The position numbers and the translations under genes were made by a program. The notes under the pieces are model-generated. The model saw nothing but the letters and a program-made list of their open reading frames with translations, did no database searches and was not told the origin of the DNA. A stretch of 64,000 nucleotides of DNA from Betaproteobacteria bacterium (GTDB lineage: Bacteria > Pseudomonadota > Gammaproteobacteria > Burkholderiales > WYBJ01): contig WHTS01000023.1 in the NCBI GenBank assembly GCA_009377585.1, positions 1-64,000 on the forward strand, written 5' to 3'. Positions 1-10,568 of this stretch are shown one piece after another (within the stretch, counting starts at the first letter, position 1; every line of letters starts with the position of its first letter).

Positions 1-111
1 AGCTCGCCGATCGCGCGCGCGCTGATCGGCAAATACGCCGGCGACGTGGTCGAGGTCAATACCCCGGGCGGCACGCGCGAGTACGAGATACTCGAAGTCA
101 AATACGTCTAG
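1..111 (+). CDS. greA: Transcription elongation factor GreA, C-terminal fragment
   Basis: The window opens inside this gene; 36 codons and a TAG stop are visible. The residues start [15 protein letters not shown], contain a PGGTREYEI stretch and end in LEVKYV, which is the conserved end of the GreA C-terminal FKBP-like domain. GreA binds RNA polymerase through the secondary channel and stimulates cleavage of backtracked transcripts. The N-terminal coiled coil lies outside the window. Placement beside yhbY and rlmE is the usual betaproteobacterial arrangement. GreB would be the main alternative, but the neighbours favour GreA. Confidence 0.9.
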   Translation, partial: SSPIARALIGKYAGDVVEVNTPGGTREYEILEVKYV

Positions 112-154
112 GGGCAGTCGGGGTTGTTGCCCGCGGATCGGCTCGTCCGAGGTG

Positions 155-628
155 TTAGCGCGACTGGCGGCGCACTCGTCGCGACGCCGCTGCCGAAGTG
201 TTCCGTGACCGGGCCGCAGGTCGCGCGCGCCGTGCCGGCGCCTTCCCGCCGTCCCGTTTGCCTGGCCTGCCTCCCGCGCGTGGCTTGGCGACCGGCGGCT
301 CGGCGGGCTGCGGCCGGGGCCGGAAAGCGACCAGCATCTTGCCGATGGTCTGCACGGGTTCTGCACCGAGCTCTTGGCAAAGCGATTGCAGCAGCCGGCC
401 GCGCTCTTTGCGGTCGTCGATCGCCGCGTGGATCTTCACCAGCTCATGCACGGCGAGCGCTCGGTCGAGCTCGCGCACAACGCCTTCGGTGGGGCCGGTC
501 GAAGCAATCCACACCACGGGCTTCAGCGCGTGCGCCCGAGCGCGCAAGCCGCGCAGGCTCCTCGGCGCCAGCGGCTCCGCGGACGTGGCTATCGTCATTG
601 CTGCACCGGAAGCGGGCGGTTTGCTCAT
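155..628 (-). CDS. yhbY: YhbY/CRM-domain RNA-binding protein
   Basis: A CRM (CRS1-YhbY) domain occupies about the first 95 residues, with LKPVVWIASTGPTEGVVREL, a VHELVKIH segment and QTIGKMLVAFRP, all characteristic of the YhbY family, which associates with pre-50S ribosomal particles. The usual GxxG loop is altered to STGPTEG. The protein is longer than the roughly 97-residue E. coli homologue because of a very basic Arg/Ala/Pro tail of about 60 residues. It is divergent from rlmE. An ATG at 652 is also in frame but would overlap the rlmE start codon; the ATG at 628 was chosen, though neither has a clear Shine-Dalgarno, and 598 is possible. Confidence 0.85.
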   Translation of the reverse strand: MSKPPASGAAMTIATSAEPLAPRSLRGLRARAHALKPVVWIASTGPTEGVVRELDRALAVHELVKIHAAIDDRKERGRLLQSLCQELGAEPVQTIGKMLVAFRPRPQPAEPPVAKPRAGGRPGKRDGGKAPARRARPAARSRNTSAAASRRVRRQSR

Positions 629-650
629 GAACGCATTGTAGGCCACACTC

Positions 651-1271
651 ATGGCGCGCTCGAAAACACGCAGCGCCTGGATGCGCCGGCATCTGCGCGA
701 TCCCTACGTGAAACAGGCGGCCAGCCGGGGCTACCGCTCGCGGGCGGTATTCAAGCTGCTGGAGCTGAACGAGCGCGAGCGGCTGATCCGTCCCGGCATG
801 CGGATCGTCGATCTGGGCGCAGCGCCGGGCGGCTGGTCGCAGCTGGCGGCGGAAAAGGTCCGACCGGGCGGTTGCGTGGTGGCCGTGGACCTTCAATCCA
901 TGGTGGTACTGCCCGATGTGACGTTTATCCGGGGCGATGTGCGCGAGCCGGCCGTGCAATCATCCATCGAAAAAGCGCTCGGCGAGCGCCGGGCGGACCT
1001 TGTGCTGAGCGACATGGCCCCCAATCTCACAGGCGTGAGGCCGGTCGACGAAGCCCGCTCGCAGGAGCTGGCGGAAGTCGCGCTGGCAGCCGCCCGGCGC
1101 CTGCTGAAACCCGGGGGAGGGCTGCTGGTCAAAGTTTTTCATGGTTCGGGCCTGGATGCCGTTATCCGGCAAATGCAGGGAGCGTTCGCACAAGTTGGCA
1201 TCCGCAAGCCGCCGGCGTCGCGCAGCGATTCCAGCGAAGTCTACGTGGTGTGTCGAGGATTGCTGCAGTAG
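651..1271 (+). CDS. rlmE: 23S rRNA (uridine-2'-O)-methyltransferase RlmE (FtsJ)
   Basis: The 206-residue product matches the length of RlmE, the heat-shock methyltransferase that makes Um2552 in the A-loop of 23S rRNA. The SAM-binding motif IVDLGAAPGGWSQLA lies at about residues 52-66. The 2'-O-methyltransferase K-D-K-E tetrad is visible at K35, D121 (LSDMAPN), K161 (LLVKVFHG) and E196 (SEVYVV). It lies directly upstream of ftsH, the conserved arrangement across proteobacteria. The ATG sits opposite the first possible start of yhbY, so the two genes share a very compact divergent promoter. Confidence 0.96.
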   Translation: MARSKTRSAWMRRHLRDPYVKQAASRGYRSRAVFKLLELNERERLIRPGMRIVDLGAAPGGWSQLAAEKVRPGGCVVAVDLQSMVVLPDVTFIRGDVREPAVQSSIEKALGERRADLVLSDMAPNLTGVRPVDEARSQELAEVALAAARRLLKPGGGLLVKVFHGSGLDAVIRQMQGAFAQVGIRKPPASRSDSSEVYVVCRGLLQ

Positions 1272-1357
1272 GCCTTTCCAGGGCGGCTCTGTAATCGCGA
1301 GTCGGTTGAGGATAGAATCGATCGGGGGATCCCGGTCGATCCGTTTAGGACCGCATT

Positions 1358-3250
<1,893 letters not shown>

Positions 3251-3295
3251 ACGGCGGCTGGTTCACGCGGCCGGCGGCATTCGGGCACTGACGGC

Positions 3296-4150
3296 GTGTC
3301 CGCAGCCGAGGTCCAGGCAGGCGGCACTCTGCGCTGCGGGCGTTTCGAGCTTTCGCTGACTCGCCCGCTCATCATGGGCGTGGTCAACGTCACGCCCGAC
3401 TCCTTCTCCGACGGTGGCGCCTATTTCGAGCCGGCAGTCGCCATCGCGCACGGATTCGAGCTGGCGCGCGAGGGCGCGGCGATCATCGATATCGGCGGCG
3501 AATCGACCCGGCCGGGCGCCGAAAGCGTGCCTGCGGCCGACGAGCTTGCGCGCGTGCTGCCCGTTCTGCGCGGGCTTTCCGACGCCGGCGTGGTGCTGTC
3601 GGTCGATACCTGCAAGACCGAGGTCATGCGCGCGGCGCTCGAGCATGGCGCCGACATGATCAACGACGTGAATGCCTTTCGCGCCTCCGGCGCGCTCGAG
3701 GCCGTGGCCCCTTCGAATGCGGGGCTGTGCTTCATGCACATGCAGGGCGAGCCGCGCACCATGCAGCTTGCGCCGCATTATGACGACGTGGTGAACGAAG
3801 TCGCGGCCTTCCTCCGCAGCCGCGCACAGGCAGCCGAACAGGCCGGCGTCACCCGCAACCGGATCGTCGTCGATCCGGGCTTCGGCTTCGGCAAGATGCT
3901 GCGACACAACCTGGACTTACTGCGCCGTCTCGGCGAGATCGCGGGCCTCGGCTACCCGGTGCTGGCCGGCCTGTCGCGCAAGTCGACGCTGGGAACGATC
4001 ACCGGCCTCCCGGCCGGCGAGCGCACGTACGCCAGCGTCGCTGCCGCTTTGCTGGCCGTCGTGAACGGGGCTAGAATCGTGCGCGTCCACGACGTCGCCG
4101 CCACGCGCGACGCGCTCGCTGTGTTCGAGGCGATGCACGCGGGCGCGTGA
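3296..4150 (+). CDS. folP: Dihydropteroate synthase
   Basis: Condenses 6-hydroxymethyl-7,8-dihydropterin pyrophosphate with p-aminobenzoate in folate synthesis; the target of sulfonamides. The TIM-barrel signatures are complete: IMGVVNVTPDSFSDGG near residues 23-38, IDIGGESTRPGAESV near 63-77, a SVDTCKTEV strand, MINDVNAF, VDPGFGFGK, and the terminal RVHDVAAT. Length of 284 residues is normal. The start is GTG. It lies 45 bp after ftsH and before glmM, the standard ftsH-folP-glmM cluster. Confidence 0.97.
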   Translation: MSAAEVQAGGTLRCGRFELSLTRPLIMGVVNVTPDSFSDGGAYFEPAVAIAHGFELAREGAAIIDIGGESTRPGAESVPAADELARVLPVLRGLSDAGVVLSVDTCKTEVMRAALEHGADMINDVNAFRASGALEAVAPSNAGLCFMHMQGEPRTMQLAPHYDDVVNEVAAFLRSRAQAAEQAGVTRNRIVVDPGFGFGKMLRHNLDLLRRLGEIAGLGYPVLAGLSRKSTLGTITGLPAGERTYASVAAALLAVVNGARIVRVHDVAATRDALAVFEAMHAGA

Positions 4151-4216
4151 TCTCATGCTTTCACAGTTTTCGCGCGGCCAGCCGTAGTTGGCACATCGTC
4201 CGATCCGGAATTCATC

Positions 4217-5575
4217 ATGGCCAGAAAATACTTCGGTACCGACGGCATACGCGGCCGAGTGGGCGAGATGCCCATCACGCCGGATTTCGTGATGCGCTTA
4301 GGGTTCGCGGCCGGGAAAGTGCTCGCAGCCGCTGACTGGCACTTGTCGCAAGGCGAGCGGCCGGCGGTTCTCATCGGCAAAGACACGCGCATATCCGGCT
4401 ACATGCTGGAGGCGGCGTTGCAAGCGGGCTTGTCGGCGGCCGGCGTCGACAGCCTGTTGACCGGTCCGATGCCCACACCCGCGGTTGCATACCTCACGCG
4501 CGCGCTGCGCCTGCAGGCAGGCATCGTCATCAGCGCTTCGCACAATCCGTTCGAGGACAATGGCATCAAGTTCTTTTCCTCCGACGGCAACAAGCTGCCC
4601 GACGCGACCGAGGAGCAGATCGAGGCGGGCATCGACGAGCCGCTCGTAACCAAGCCTTCGGCGCAGCTCGGCAAGGCGAGCCGCGTGCGCGACGCCGACG
4701 GCCGCTACATCGAGTTCTGCAAGAGCACGTTTCCGAGCGAGCTCGACCTGCGCGGCCTGCGCATCGTGGTCGATTGCGCGCACGGTGCGACCTACCACAT
4801 CGCCCCGCACGTCTTCCACGAGCTGGGCGCGGAAGTGGTCTCGGTGTGCAACGAGCCGGACGGGCTCAATATCAACGACAAGTGCGGCGCGACGCAGCCG
4901 GCGACGCTGCGCGCGGCGGTGCGCCAGCATCGCGCCGATCTCGGCATCGCGCTCGACGGCGACGGCGACCGGCTGGTGATGATCGACCAGGACGGGAGAA
5001 TCTACGACGGCGACCAGCTGCTGTACGTGATCGCCTGTCACCGGCATGCCAGCGGCTCGCTCAGGGGCGGTGTCGTCGGCACGCTGATGACCAACCTGGC
5101 GCTGGAGAATGCCCTGAAGAGCATGGGCATTGCGTTCGCGCGCGCGGCGGTCGGCGACCGCTACGTGCTCGAGCAACTCGTCGCCAAGCGCTGGCAGCTC
5201 GGCGGGGAAGGCTCGGGGCACATCGTCTGCCTGGACAAGCACACCACGGGCGACGGCATCGTCTCGGCGCTCCAGGTCCTGCACGCGCTGCGCCGAAGCG
5301 GACAGGCGCTGGCGCAGGCCACCGCCGGGCTCTCGCTCTATCCGCAGGTGCTGGTCAATGTCCGCGTCAACCGCAAGTTCGACTGCCATGAAAATCCGGC
5401 AGTCGCGAAAGCGGTCTCGTTGGCCGAGTCGAAGCTCGGCTCGCTGGGGCGGGTGCTGTTGCGCCCCTCGGGAACGGAGCCGGTCATCCGGGTCATGGTC
5501 GAAGGCGAGCCGCGCGACCAGGTCGAGCAGCTGGCGAACGATATCGCCGACTGTGTGCGTCGGGCTGCGGCGTGA
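4217..5575 (+). CDS. glmM: Phosphoglucosamine mutase
   Basis: Interconverts glucosamine-6-phosphate and glucosamine-1-phosphate on the way to UDP-GlcNAc, peptidoglycan and LPS. The N-terminus [14 protein letters not shown], the phosphoserine loop [15 protein letters not shown] (catalytic Ser at about residue 108), the metal loop DGDGDRLVM and the phosphate-binding loop [12 protein letters not shown] are all intact. The 452 residues match GlmM rather than the ManB-type mutase encoded at 43978-45354. It follows folP with a 66-bp gap. Confidence 0.97.
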   Translation: MARKYFGTDGIRGRVGEMPITPDFVMRLGFAAGKVLAAADWHLSQGERPAVLIGKDTRISGYMLEAALQAGLSAAGVDSLLTGPMPTPAVAYLTRALRLQAGIVISASHNPFEDNGIKFFSSDGNKLPDATEEQIEAGIDEPLVTKPSAQLGKASRVRDADGRYIEFCKSTFPSELDLRGLRIVVDCAHGATYHIAPHVFHELGAEVVSVCNEPDGLNINDKCGATQPATLRAAVRQHRADLGIALDGDGDRLVMIDQDGRIYDGDQLLYVIACHRHASGSLRGGVVGTLMTNLALENALKSMGIAFARAAVGDRYVLEQLVAKRWQLGGEGSGHIVCLDKHTTGDGIVSALQVLHALRRSGQALAQATAGLSLYPQVLVNVRVNRKFDCHENPAVAKAVSLAESKLGSLGRVLLRPSGTEPVIRVMVEGEPRDQVEQLANDIADCVRRAAA

Positions 5576-5593
5576 GGAGCTACGGGAGGGAAC

Positions 5594-5681
5594 GGTGAAA
5601 AGTGAAGGGTGAAGGTGCGCGGGGGCGTAAGCGGCCATTCACGTTTCACGCATTCACTCTTCACCTTTCACGCTTCACCCC
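5594..5681. repeat. TTCAC-rich dispersed repeat with inverted arms
   Basis: The glmM-tpiA gap holds a G+A-rich arm at 5594-5615 (units of GTGAA) that is the imperfect inverted complement of 5651-5672 (units of TTCAC), 18 of 22 positions matching by eye. The right side continues as degenerate TTCAC units to 5681. The 26 bases at 5653-5678 match 24 of 26 bases at 43921-43946, so this is a dispersed family and not chance low complexity. No T-run follows, so it is a poor intrinsic terminator; its role is unknown. Confidence 0.7.
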
Positions 5682-5752
5682 GCACCGCCGCAAATTGACC
5701 CGGATCGAACGGAAGCGGTAACATTCGACAGTTTAGACTGTTGATGCCCGAG

Positions 5753-6514
5753 ATGCGCAGTCAACTCGTTGCCGGCAACTGGAAGATGCATGGCAGCTTG
5801 ACCGAGAACGAGGCCCTGCTCGGTGCCCTCAAGGCAGGTCTTGCTTCCACCCGCGGATTCCAAAGCGCCGTTTGTGTTCCGTTCCCCTACCTGGCTCAAG
5901 CGCAAGCGTCGCTGCAGGGAAGTCCGATCGCCTGGGGCGCGCAGGATGTGAGCGAGGAGGCGAAGGGTGCGTATACCGGCGAAGTTTCGGCCGCGATGTT
6001 GAAGGAGTTCGGCTGCCGCTACGTCATCGTCGGTCACTCGGAGCGGCGGACGTTGCATGCCGAGGACAGTGCGCTCGTGGCGCGCAAGATGCAGGCTGCG
6101 CAGTCGCAAGGCTTGCTGCCAATCGTTTGTGTCGGCGAAACGCTCGCCCAGCGAGATGCCGGAGCGACCGAAGCGGTGGTCTGCGAACAACTGGACGCCG
6201 TGATCGCGCGGGCCGGTGTGGCGGCGCTGGCGCAGGCCGTGTTGGCGTATGAACCGGTGTGGGCCATCGGGACCGGCAAGACGGCCACGCCGGATGAGGC
6301 GCAGGCCGTGCATGCTTTGATTCGGGGCCGCGTCGCGGCGGTGGATCCGGCCGTTGCCGGTGCTCTGCAGATTCTTTACGGTGGCAGCGTGAAAGGCAGC
6401 AATGCGCAGGCGCTGTTCACGATGCCGGATATCGATGGCGGGCTGGTGGGCGGGGCTTCGCTCGATGCCAGGGAGTTCCTCGCGATCTGCGAGGCGGCGG
6501 GCGGGCCGCATTAG
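5753..6514 (+). CDS. tpiA: Triosephosphate isomerase
   Basis: Glycolytic and gluconeogenic interconversion of dihydroxyacetone phosphate and glyceraldehyde-3-phosphate. From the chosen ATG the protein has 253 residues with catalytic K11 (GNWKMHG), H95 (IVGHSERR) and E167 (AYEPVWAIGTGK), plus the phosphate-gripping YGGSVKG loop. The ATG at 5753 gives the family start MRSQLVAGNWKM; an ATG at 5744 and a TTG at 5741 are also in frame and no start has a clear Shine-Dalgarno. It is followed closely by secG. Confidence 0.96.
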   Translation: MRSQLVAGNWKMHGSLTENEALLGALKAGLASTRGFQSAVCVPFPYLAQAQASLQGSPIAWGAQDVSEEAKGAYTGEVSAAMLKEFGCRYVIVGHSERRTLHAEDSALVARKMQAAQSQGLLPIVCVGETLAQRDAGATEAVVCEQLDAVIARAGVAALAQAVLAYEPVWAIGTGKTATPDEAQAVHALIRGRVAAVDPAVAGALQILYGGSVKGSNAQALFTMPDIDGGLVGGASLDAREFLAICEAAGGPH

Positions 6515-6529
6515 CCGCCGGAAGAGACC

Positions 6530-6907
6530 ATGGAATTATTTCTTCTGATTTTTCATGTGCTGGTCGGTGCGGGCGTGGTCGGGCTCGTGCTGCTGCAGCA
6601 CGGCAAGGGCGCGGACATGGGCGCTGCCTTCGGCAGCGGTTCGGCCGGAAGCCTTTTCGGCTCCAGCGGTTCGGCCAACTTTCTTTCCCGGGCGACCGCC
6701 ATACTGGCCACGGTCTTCTTCGTGACCAGCCTCGGCCTCACCTACCTGGGTAGCAACCGCACCGAGACCCAGGGCGTGATCGAGCGCACCAAGGCGGGCG
6801 AGGAAAAGAAGTCGGCGCCCGAAAGCATTCCGCCCACCTCGGTCCCGGCGCCCAGCCCGGCTGCACCTTCGCCGGACGGTTCGAAAGCGGGTGAGGTGCC
6901 GAAGTAA
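6530..6907 (+). CDS. secG: Preprotein translocase subunit SecG
   Basis: Small integral membrane subunit of the SecYEG channel. Two transmembrane segments (about residues 2-22 and 53-72) flank a Gly/Ser-rich loop containing LLQHGKGADMGAAFGSG, the diagnostic SecG signature. At 125 residues it carries a hydrophilic Pro/Ala/Lys tail of about 45 residues, common in betaproteobacterial SecG. It begins 15 bp after tpiA and precedes a tRNA-Leu gene, as in many proteobacteria. Confidence 0.93.
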   Translation: MELFLLIFHVLVGAGVVGLVLLQHGKGADMGAAFGSGSAGSLFGSSGSANFLSRATAILATVFFVTSLGLTYLGSNRTETQGVIERTKAGEEKKSAPESIPPTSVPAPSPAAPSPDGSKAGEVPK

Positions 6908-6917
6908 AGTGAGGCAT

Positions 6918-6936
6918 GCCCGGATCGCGGCCGGGC
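6918..6936 (+). terminator. GC hairpin after secG
   Basis: A perfect 6-bp inverted repeat, GCCCGG and CCGGGC separated by seven bases, lies 10 bp after the secG stop and 24 bp before the tRNA. No T-tract follows, so it may be an attenuator or processing hairpin and not a true intrinsic terminator. Confidence 0.35.
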
Positions 6937-6960
6937 AGCGAAGGATTCCGCGGAAAACCT

Positions 6961-7045
6961 GCCGACGTGGTGGAATTGGTAGACACGCCGTCTTGAGGGG
7001 GCGGTGGCGAAAGTCGTGTGAGTTCGAGTCTCACCGTCGGCACCA
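6961..7045 (+). tRNA. tRNA-Leu (GAG anticodon)
   Basis: The cloverleaf can be drawn by hand. Acceptor GCCGACG pairs with CGTCGGC. The D arm contains GGAATTGGTAGACA. The anticodon stem CCGTC/GGCGG closes the loop TTGAGGG with anticodon GAG. A long class II variable arm follows, then a T arm GTGAG-TTCGAGT-CTCAC. The discriminator is A and the CCA is encoded at 7043-7045. The long variable arm and anticodon fit leucine, reading CUU/CUC. Confidence 0.95.
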
Positions 7046-7138
7046 GTATCGGCTTGCGTAGCAGTCCCAAGCCTCGCCGGCCTTGTCACGGAACCTGGAT
7101 GCGACACGGGCCGCCGCAGTGATGGGCGGATAGCTAGG

Positions 7139-7507
7139 ATGCTCGAGAATTATTTTCCGATCCTGATGTTCCTGCTGGTGGGCCTGGCCATCGGGTTCGT
7201 GCCGATGGCGCTCGGATGGGCCGCCAGCACTTGGCTCGGCGTGAACCGGCCCGATCCGGACAAGCTCTCGCCGTACGAGTGCGGTTTCGAGGCGTTCGAG
7301 GATGCGCGCATGAAATTCGACGTGCGCTACTACCTCGTCGCCATTCTCTTCATCCTGTTCGATCTGGAGATCGCGTTCCTGTTTCCGTGGGCGATCGTGC
7401 TGCAAGAACTCGGCTGGTTCGGCGTGATCTCAATGGGTGTGTTCCTGCTGATCCTCGTAGTGGGCTTCATCTACGAGTGGATGAAGGGAGCACTGGAATG
7501 GGAATAG
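7139..7507 (+). CDS. nuoA: NADH-quinone oxidoreductase subunit A
   Basis: First gene of the complex I operon. The 122-residue product has three transmembrane helices and the conserved loop [18 protein letters not shown] between helices 1 and 2, which contains the acidic and Cys residues near the quinone entry site. The following [19 protein letters not shown] is also a NuoA signature. It starts at ATG 7139, about 93 bp after the tRNA. Confidence 0.96.
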   Translation: MLENYFPILMFLLVGLAIGFVPMALGWAASTWLGVNRPDPDKLSPYECGFEAFEDARMKFDVRYYLVAILFILFDLEIAFLFPWAIVLQELGWFGVISMGVFLLILVVGFIYEWMKGALEWE

Positions 7508-7529
7508 CGGCACTGGAAGCGTGAGCGAG

Positions 7530-8000
7530 ATGGAAAGCGTGACCGAGAAGGGCTTCGTCACCACGACGGCCGATAACCTGATCAACTGGACCCGCACCGG
7601 TTCGCTGTGGCCCATGACGTTCGGGCTCGCTTGCTGTGCGGTGGAAATGATGCACGCAGGCGCCGCGCGCTACGATCTGGACCGGTTCGGCATCATCTTT
7701 CGCCCCAGCCCGCGCCAGTCGGATGTGATGATCGTGGCCGGCACGCTGTGCAACAAGATGGCCCCGGCGCTGCGCAAAGTGTACGACCAGATGGCCGAGC
7801 CGCGCTGGGTCATCTCGATGGGCTCGTGCGCCAACGGCGGCGGTTACTATCATTACTCGTATTCGGTGGTACGCGGCTGCGATCGTATCGTGCCGGTCGA
7901 CGTCTACGTCCCCGGTTGCCCGCCGACCGCCGAAGCGTTGCTGTATGGAATCATTCAGCTGCAGAACAAGATCAAGCGCACCAACACCATCGCCCGCTGA
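7530..8000 (+). CDS. nuoB: NADH-quinone oxidoreductase subunit B
   Basis: Carries terminal iron-sulfur cluster N2, the electron donor to quinone. The four ligands are visible: the tandem Cys pair in [12 protein letters not shown], one in MGSCANGGG and one in VPGCPPTAE. The ATG at 7530 was preferred because GGAAG at 7515-7519 is well spaced from it; a GTG at 7521 is also in frame but too close to that site. The fragment at 7498-7524 in another frame reads MGIAALEA, reminiscent of the usual MGIEG start of betaproteobacterial NuoB, which may mean the N-terminus has been remodelled. Confidence 0.96.
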   Translation: MESVTEKGFVTTTADNLINWTRTGSLWPMTFGLACCAVEMMHAGAARYDLDRFGIIFRPSPRQSDVMIVAGTLCNKMAPALRKVYDQMAEPRWVISMGSCANGGGYYHYSYSVVRGCDRIVPVDVYVPGCPPTAEALLYGIIQLQNKIKRTNTIAR

Positions 8001-8064
8001 GCGGGCAGCCAGGGAGCCGCACGCGCACTGCAGGGCCGGAACATCGGCTTGGCGCGCAATCAGG

Positions 8065-8670
8065 ATGAACACAATGACGAGCCCAACCGCAACGCTGGTC
8101 GAGTCGCTGCGCGCCGTTCTCGGCGAGCGCCTGACCGATCCGGTCGTGACGGGCCCCGAGGTCACGATCGTGGTTCCGGCGGCCGATCTGATCCAGGCCA
8201 TGACGACGCTGCGCGATGGCGCGGGCCTGCAGTTCGAGCTGCTGGTCGATCTTTGCGGCGTCGACTACGCGAGCTACGGCGTCGGCTACGAAGGGCCGCG
8301 CTACGCCGTCGTCTACCACTTGTTGTCGCTCGCCTGCAACCAGCGGTTGCGCGTGCGAGTGTTCTGCGAGGACGACGACATGCCGAGAGTCGCCTCGGTG
8401 ATCGACGTGTGGCCGGCGGCGAACTGGTTCGAGCGCGAGGCGTTCGATCTCTTCGGCATCGTGTTCGAGGGCCATCCGGATCTGCGGCGTATCCTCACCG
8501 ATTACGGTTTCATCGGCCATCCCTTCCGCAAGGATTTCCCGCTCAGCGGCACCGTGGAGATGCGCTACGACGCGGACCAGCGGCGCGTGATTTACCAGCC
8601 GGTGACGATCGAGCCGCGCAACAACGTGCCTCGGATCGTTCGGGAAGAGACTTATGGGGACTCTGAGTAG
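8065..8670 (+). CDS. nuoC: NADH-quinone oxidoreductase subunit C
   Basis: Peripheral-arm subunit (30 kDa type). The 201 residues include [29 protein letters not shown] and the signature [20 protein letters not shown]. The stop is TAG at 8668-8670. ATG 8065 is used here, but ATG 8074 has the better-placed AGGA (8062-8065) and would shorten it by three residues. The open frame continues upstream into nuoB, but that extension lacks homology. It is separate from nuoD, unlike the nuoCD fusion of enterobacteria. Confidence 0.95.
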   Translation: MNTMTSPTATLVESLRAVLGERLTDPVVTGPEVTIVVPAADLIQAMTTLRDGAGLQFELLVDLCGVDYASYGVGYEGPRYAVVYHLLSLACNQRLRVRVFCEDDDMPRVASVIDVWPAANWFEREAFDLFGIVFEGHPDLRRILTDYGFIGHPFRKDFPLSGTVEMRYDADQRRVIYQPVTIEPRNNVPRIVREETYGDSE

Positions 8671-8678
8671 TAGTCGTC

Positions 8679-8828
8679 ATGGCTGAAATCCGCAACTACA
8701 CCATGAACTTTGGCTTCGGCCGCACTGCGTGCTTAACTTACGCTGTCTCTTTCATTCGACAGTGCAAGTTAGCCTGCGCCCAAATTCATCGCGCCATTGC
8801 TCATTCGCCAAGGCTCCGCCATGGCTGA
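8679..8828 (+). CDS. Leader ORF starting with a copy of the nuoD N-terminus
   Basis: A 49-codon frame starts eight bases after nuoC with [12 protein letters not shown], identical in protein to the first 12 residues of nuoD, then runs out of frame through unrelated sequence. Its TGA stop (8826-8828) overlaps the nuoD start region, the nuoD ATG lying at 8821-8823. Such an overlap would couple its translation to nuoD. Whether it is translated is unknown; it may only be a scar of a partial duplication. Confidence 0.35.
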   Translation: MAEIRNYTMNFGFGRTACLTYAVSFIRQCKLACAQIHRAIAHSPRLRHG

Positions 8829-8856
8829 AATTCGCAATTACACGATGAATTTTGGC
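8679..8856 (+). repeat. Direct repeat of the nuoD 5' end
   Basis: Bases 8679-8714 and 8821-8856 are 36-bp copies differing at four third-codon positions, all synonymous. Weaker similarity with indels continues for about 15 bases after each copy. The 106-bp spacer contains an imperfect stem-loop, AACTTACGCTGTC at 8735-8747 against GACAGTGCAAGTT at 8758-8770 (11 of 13 paired). Synonymous-only change suggests both copies were once under coding selection or that the duplication is old. Confidence 0.85.
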
Positions 8857-10074
8857 CCGCAGCACCCTGCGGCTCACGGGGTGTTGCGTCTCGTATTGGA
8901 GCTCGACGGCGAAGTGATCGAGCGCGCCGATCCGCACATCGGCCTGCTGCACCGGGCGACCGAGAAGCTGGCGGAGAGCAAGACGTACCTGCAGGCGTTG
9001 CCGTACATGGACCGGCTGGATTACGTCTCCATGATGTGCAACGAGCACGCCTACGTCATGGCGATCGAGCGCCTGGTCGGCATCGAGGTTCCGCTGCGCG
9101 CGCAGTACATCCGCGTCATGTTCGACGAGCTTACGCGCATCCTGAATCACCTGCTGTGGCTCGGGGCGCATGCGCTCGACATCGGCGCGATGACGGTGTT
9201 CCTGTATTGCTTCCGCGAGCGCGAGGACTTGATGGACTGCTACGAAGCGGTGTCGGGTGCGCGCATGCATGCCGCGTACTACCGGCCCGGCGGTGTCTAT
9301 CGCGACCTGCCCAGCCGCATGCCGCAGTACGAGACCTCGCGCCTGCGCGACGAGGACGAGGTGAAGTCGCTCAACAAGAACCGGCAAGGCTCGATGCTCG
9401 ACTTCATCGAAGACTTCATCGAGCGTTTTCCCCGCTACATCGACGAGTACGAGACGCTGCTCACCGACAACCGCATCTGGAAGCAGCGCACGGTCGGCAT
9501 CGGCGTCGTCACGCCGGAACGGGCCAAGGCGCTCGGGTTCACGGGGCCCATGTTGCGCGGCTCGGGCATCGCCTGGGACCTGCGCAAGATGCAGCCGTAC
9601 GAAGTCTACGACCGCATGGCGTTCGATATTCCCGTCGGGGTCAACGGCGATTGCTACGACCGGTATCTCGTGCGCATCGAGGAGATGCGCCAATCGAACG
9701 CCATCGTGCGCCAGTGCATCGACTGGCTGCGCAAGAACACCGGGCCGGTGATGGTCGACAACTACAAGGTGGCGCCGCCGGCACGAGTGTCGATGAAGAG
9801 CAGCATGGAAGAGCTCATCCATCACTTCAAGCTCTTCACCGAAGGCATGCACGTGCCGGAGGGCGAAACCTATGCCGCGGTCGAGCATCCCAAGGGCGAG
9901 TTCGGCATCTACCTCGTCTCCGACGGCGCCAACAAGCCGTTTCGCTTGAAGATCCGCGCACCGGGTTTCGTTCACCTCTCCGCCATGGATGAAATGACGC
10001 GCGGCCACATGCTGGCCGACGTGGTGGCGATCATCGGCACGCTCGACATCGTGTTCGGCGAGGTGGACCGATGA
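8821..10074 (+). CDS. nuoD: NADH-quinone oxidoreductase subunit D
   Basis: The 49-kDa-type subunit that forms the quinone pocket with NuoB. The 417 residues begin [20 protein letters not shown], the invariant start with the quinone-site His. [27 protein letters not shown] and the C-terminal [18 protein letters not shown] are also diagnostic. The frame is open back to 8797 but homology begins at 8821. Its stop overlaps the nuoE start as ATGA. Confidence 0.97.
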   Translation: MAEIRNYTMNFGPQHPAAHGVLRLVLELDGEVIERADPHIGLLHRATEKLAESKTYLQALPYMDRLDYVSMMCNEHAYVMAIERLVGIEVPLRAQYIRVMFDELTRILNHLLWLGAHALDIGAMTVFLYCFREREDLMDCYEAVSGARMHAAYYRPGGVYRDLPSRMPQYETSRLRDEDEVKSLNKNRQGSMLDFIEDFIERFPRYIDEYETLLTDNRIWKQRTVGIGVVTPERAKALGFTGPMLRGSGIAWDLRKMQPYEVYDRMAFDIPVGVNGDCYDRYLVRIEEMRQSNAIVRQCIDWLRKNTGPVMVDNYKVAPPARVSMKSSMEELIHHFKLFTEGMHVPEGETYAAVEHPKGEFGIYLVSDGANKPFRLKIRAPGFVHLSAMDEMTRGHMLADVVAIIGTLDIVFGEVDR

Positions 10075-10568
10075 ACGCACCGATGCTGCTCTCGCCCGAA
10101 GCGCTGGCGAAGATCGACCGCGAGAGCGCGAAATATCCCGCCGGCGAAAAGCAATCCGCCGTCATGGCCGCGCTCGCCATCGCGCAGGACGAGAACGGCT
10201 GGCTTTCCACAGAGGTCATGGACTTCGTTGCTCATTACCTCGGAATGCCGCCGATCGCGGTGTACGAGGTCGCGAGCTTCTACACGATGTACAACCTGAA
10301 GCCGGTCGGCCGCTGCAAGTTGACGATTTGCACCAACCTGCCGTGCGCGCTGCAGGGCGCCAACGTGGCGGCCGGGCACCTGAAACAGCGCCTCGGCATC
10401 GGCTTCGGCGAGACCACGCCGGACGGTGCATTCACCTTGAAGGAAGGCGAATGCCTGGGCGCGTGCGGCGACGCTCCCGTCATGCTGATGAACAACAAGA
10501 CGATGCTGTCGTGGATGACGCCGGAGAAGATCGACGCGCTGATCGAAGATCAGAGGAAACCCGAATGA
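10071..10568 (+). CDS. nuoE: NADH-quinone oxidoreductase subunit E
   Basis: 24-kDa-type subunit with a thioredoxin-like fold carrying the off-pathway [2Fe-2S] cluster N1a. The four Cys ligands lie in [13 protein letters not shown] and [12 protein letters not shown] helical N-terminal domain with [10 protein letters not shown] precedes [15 protein letters not shown]. Length is 165 residues. It overlaps nuoD by four bases and nuoF by four bases, indicating translational coupling. Confidence 0.96.
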   Translation: MNAPMLLSPEALAKIDRESAKYPAGEKQSAVMAALAIAQDENGWLSTEVMDFVAHYLGMPPIAVYEVASFYTMYNLKPVGRCKLTICTNLPCALQGANVAAGHLKQRLGIGFGETTPDGAFTLKEGECLGACGDAPVMLMNNKTMLSWMTPEKIDALIEDQRKPE

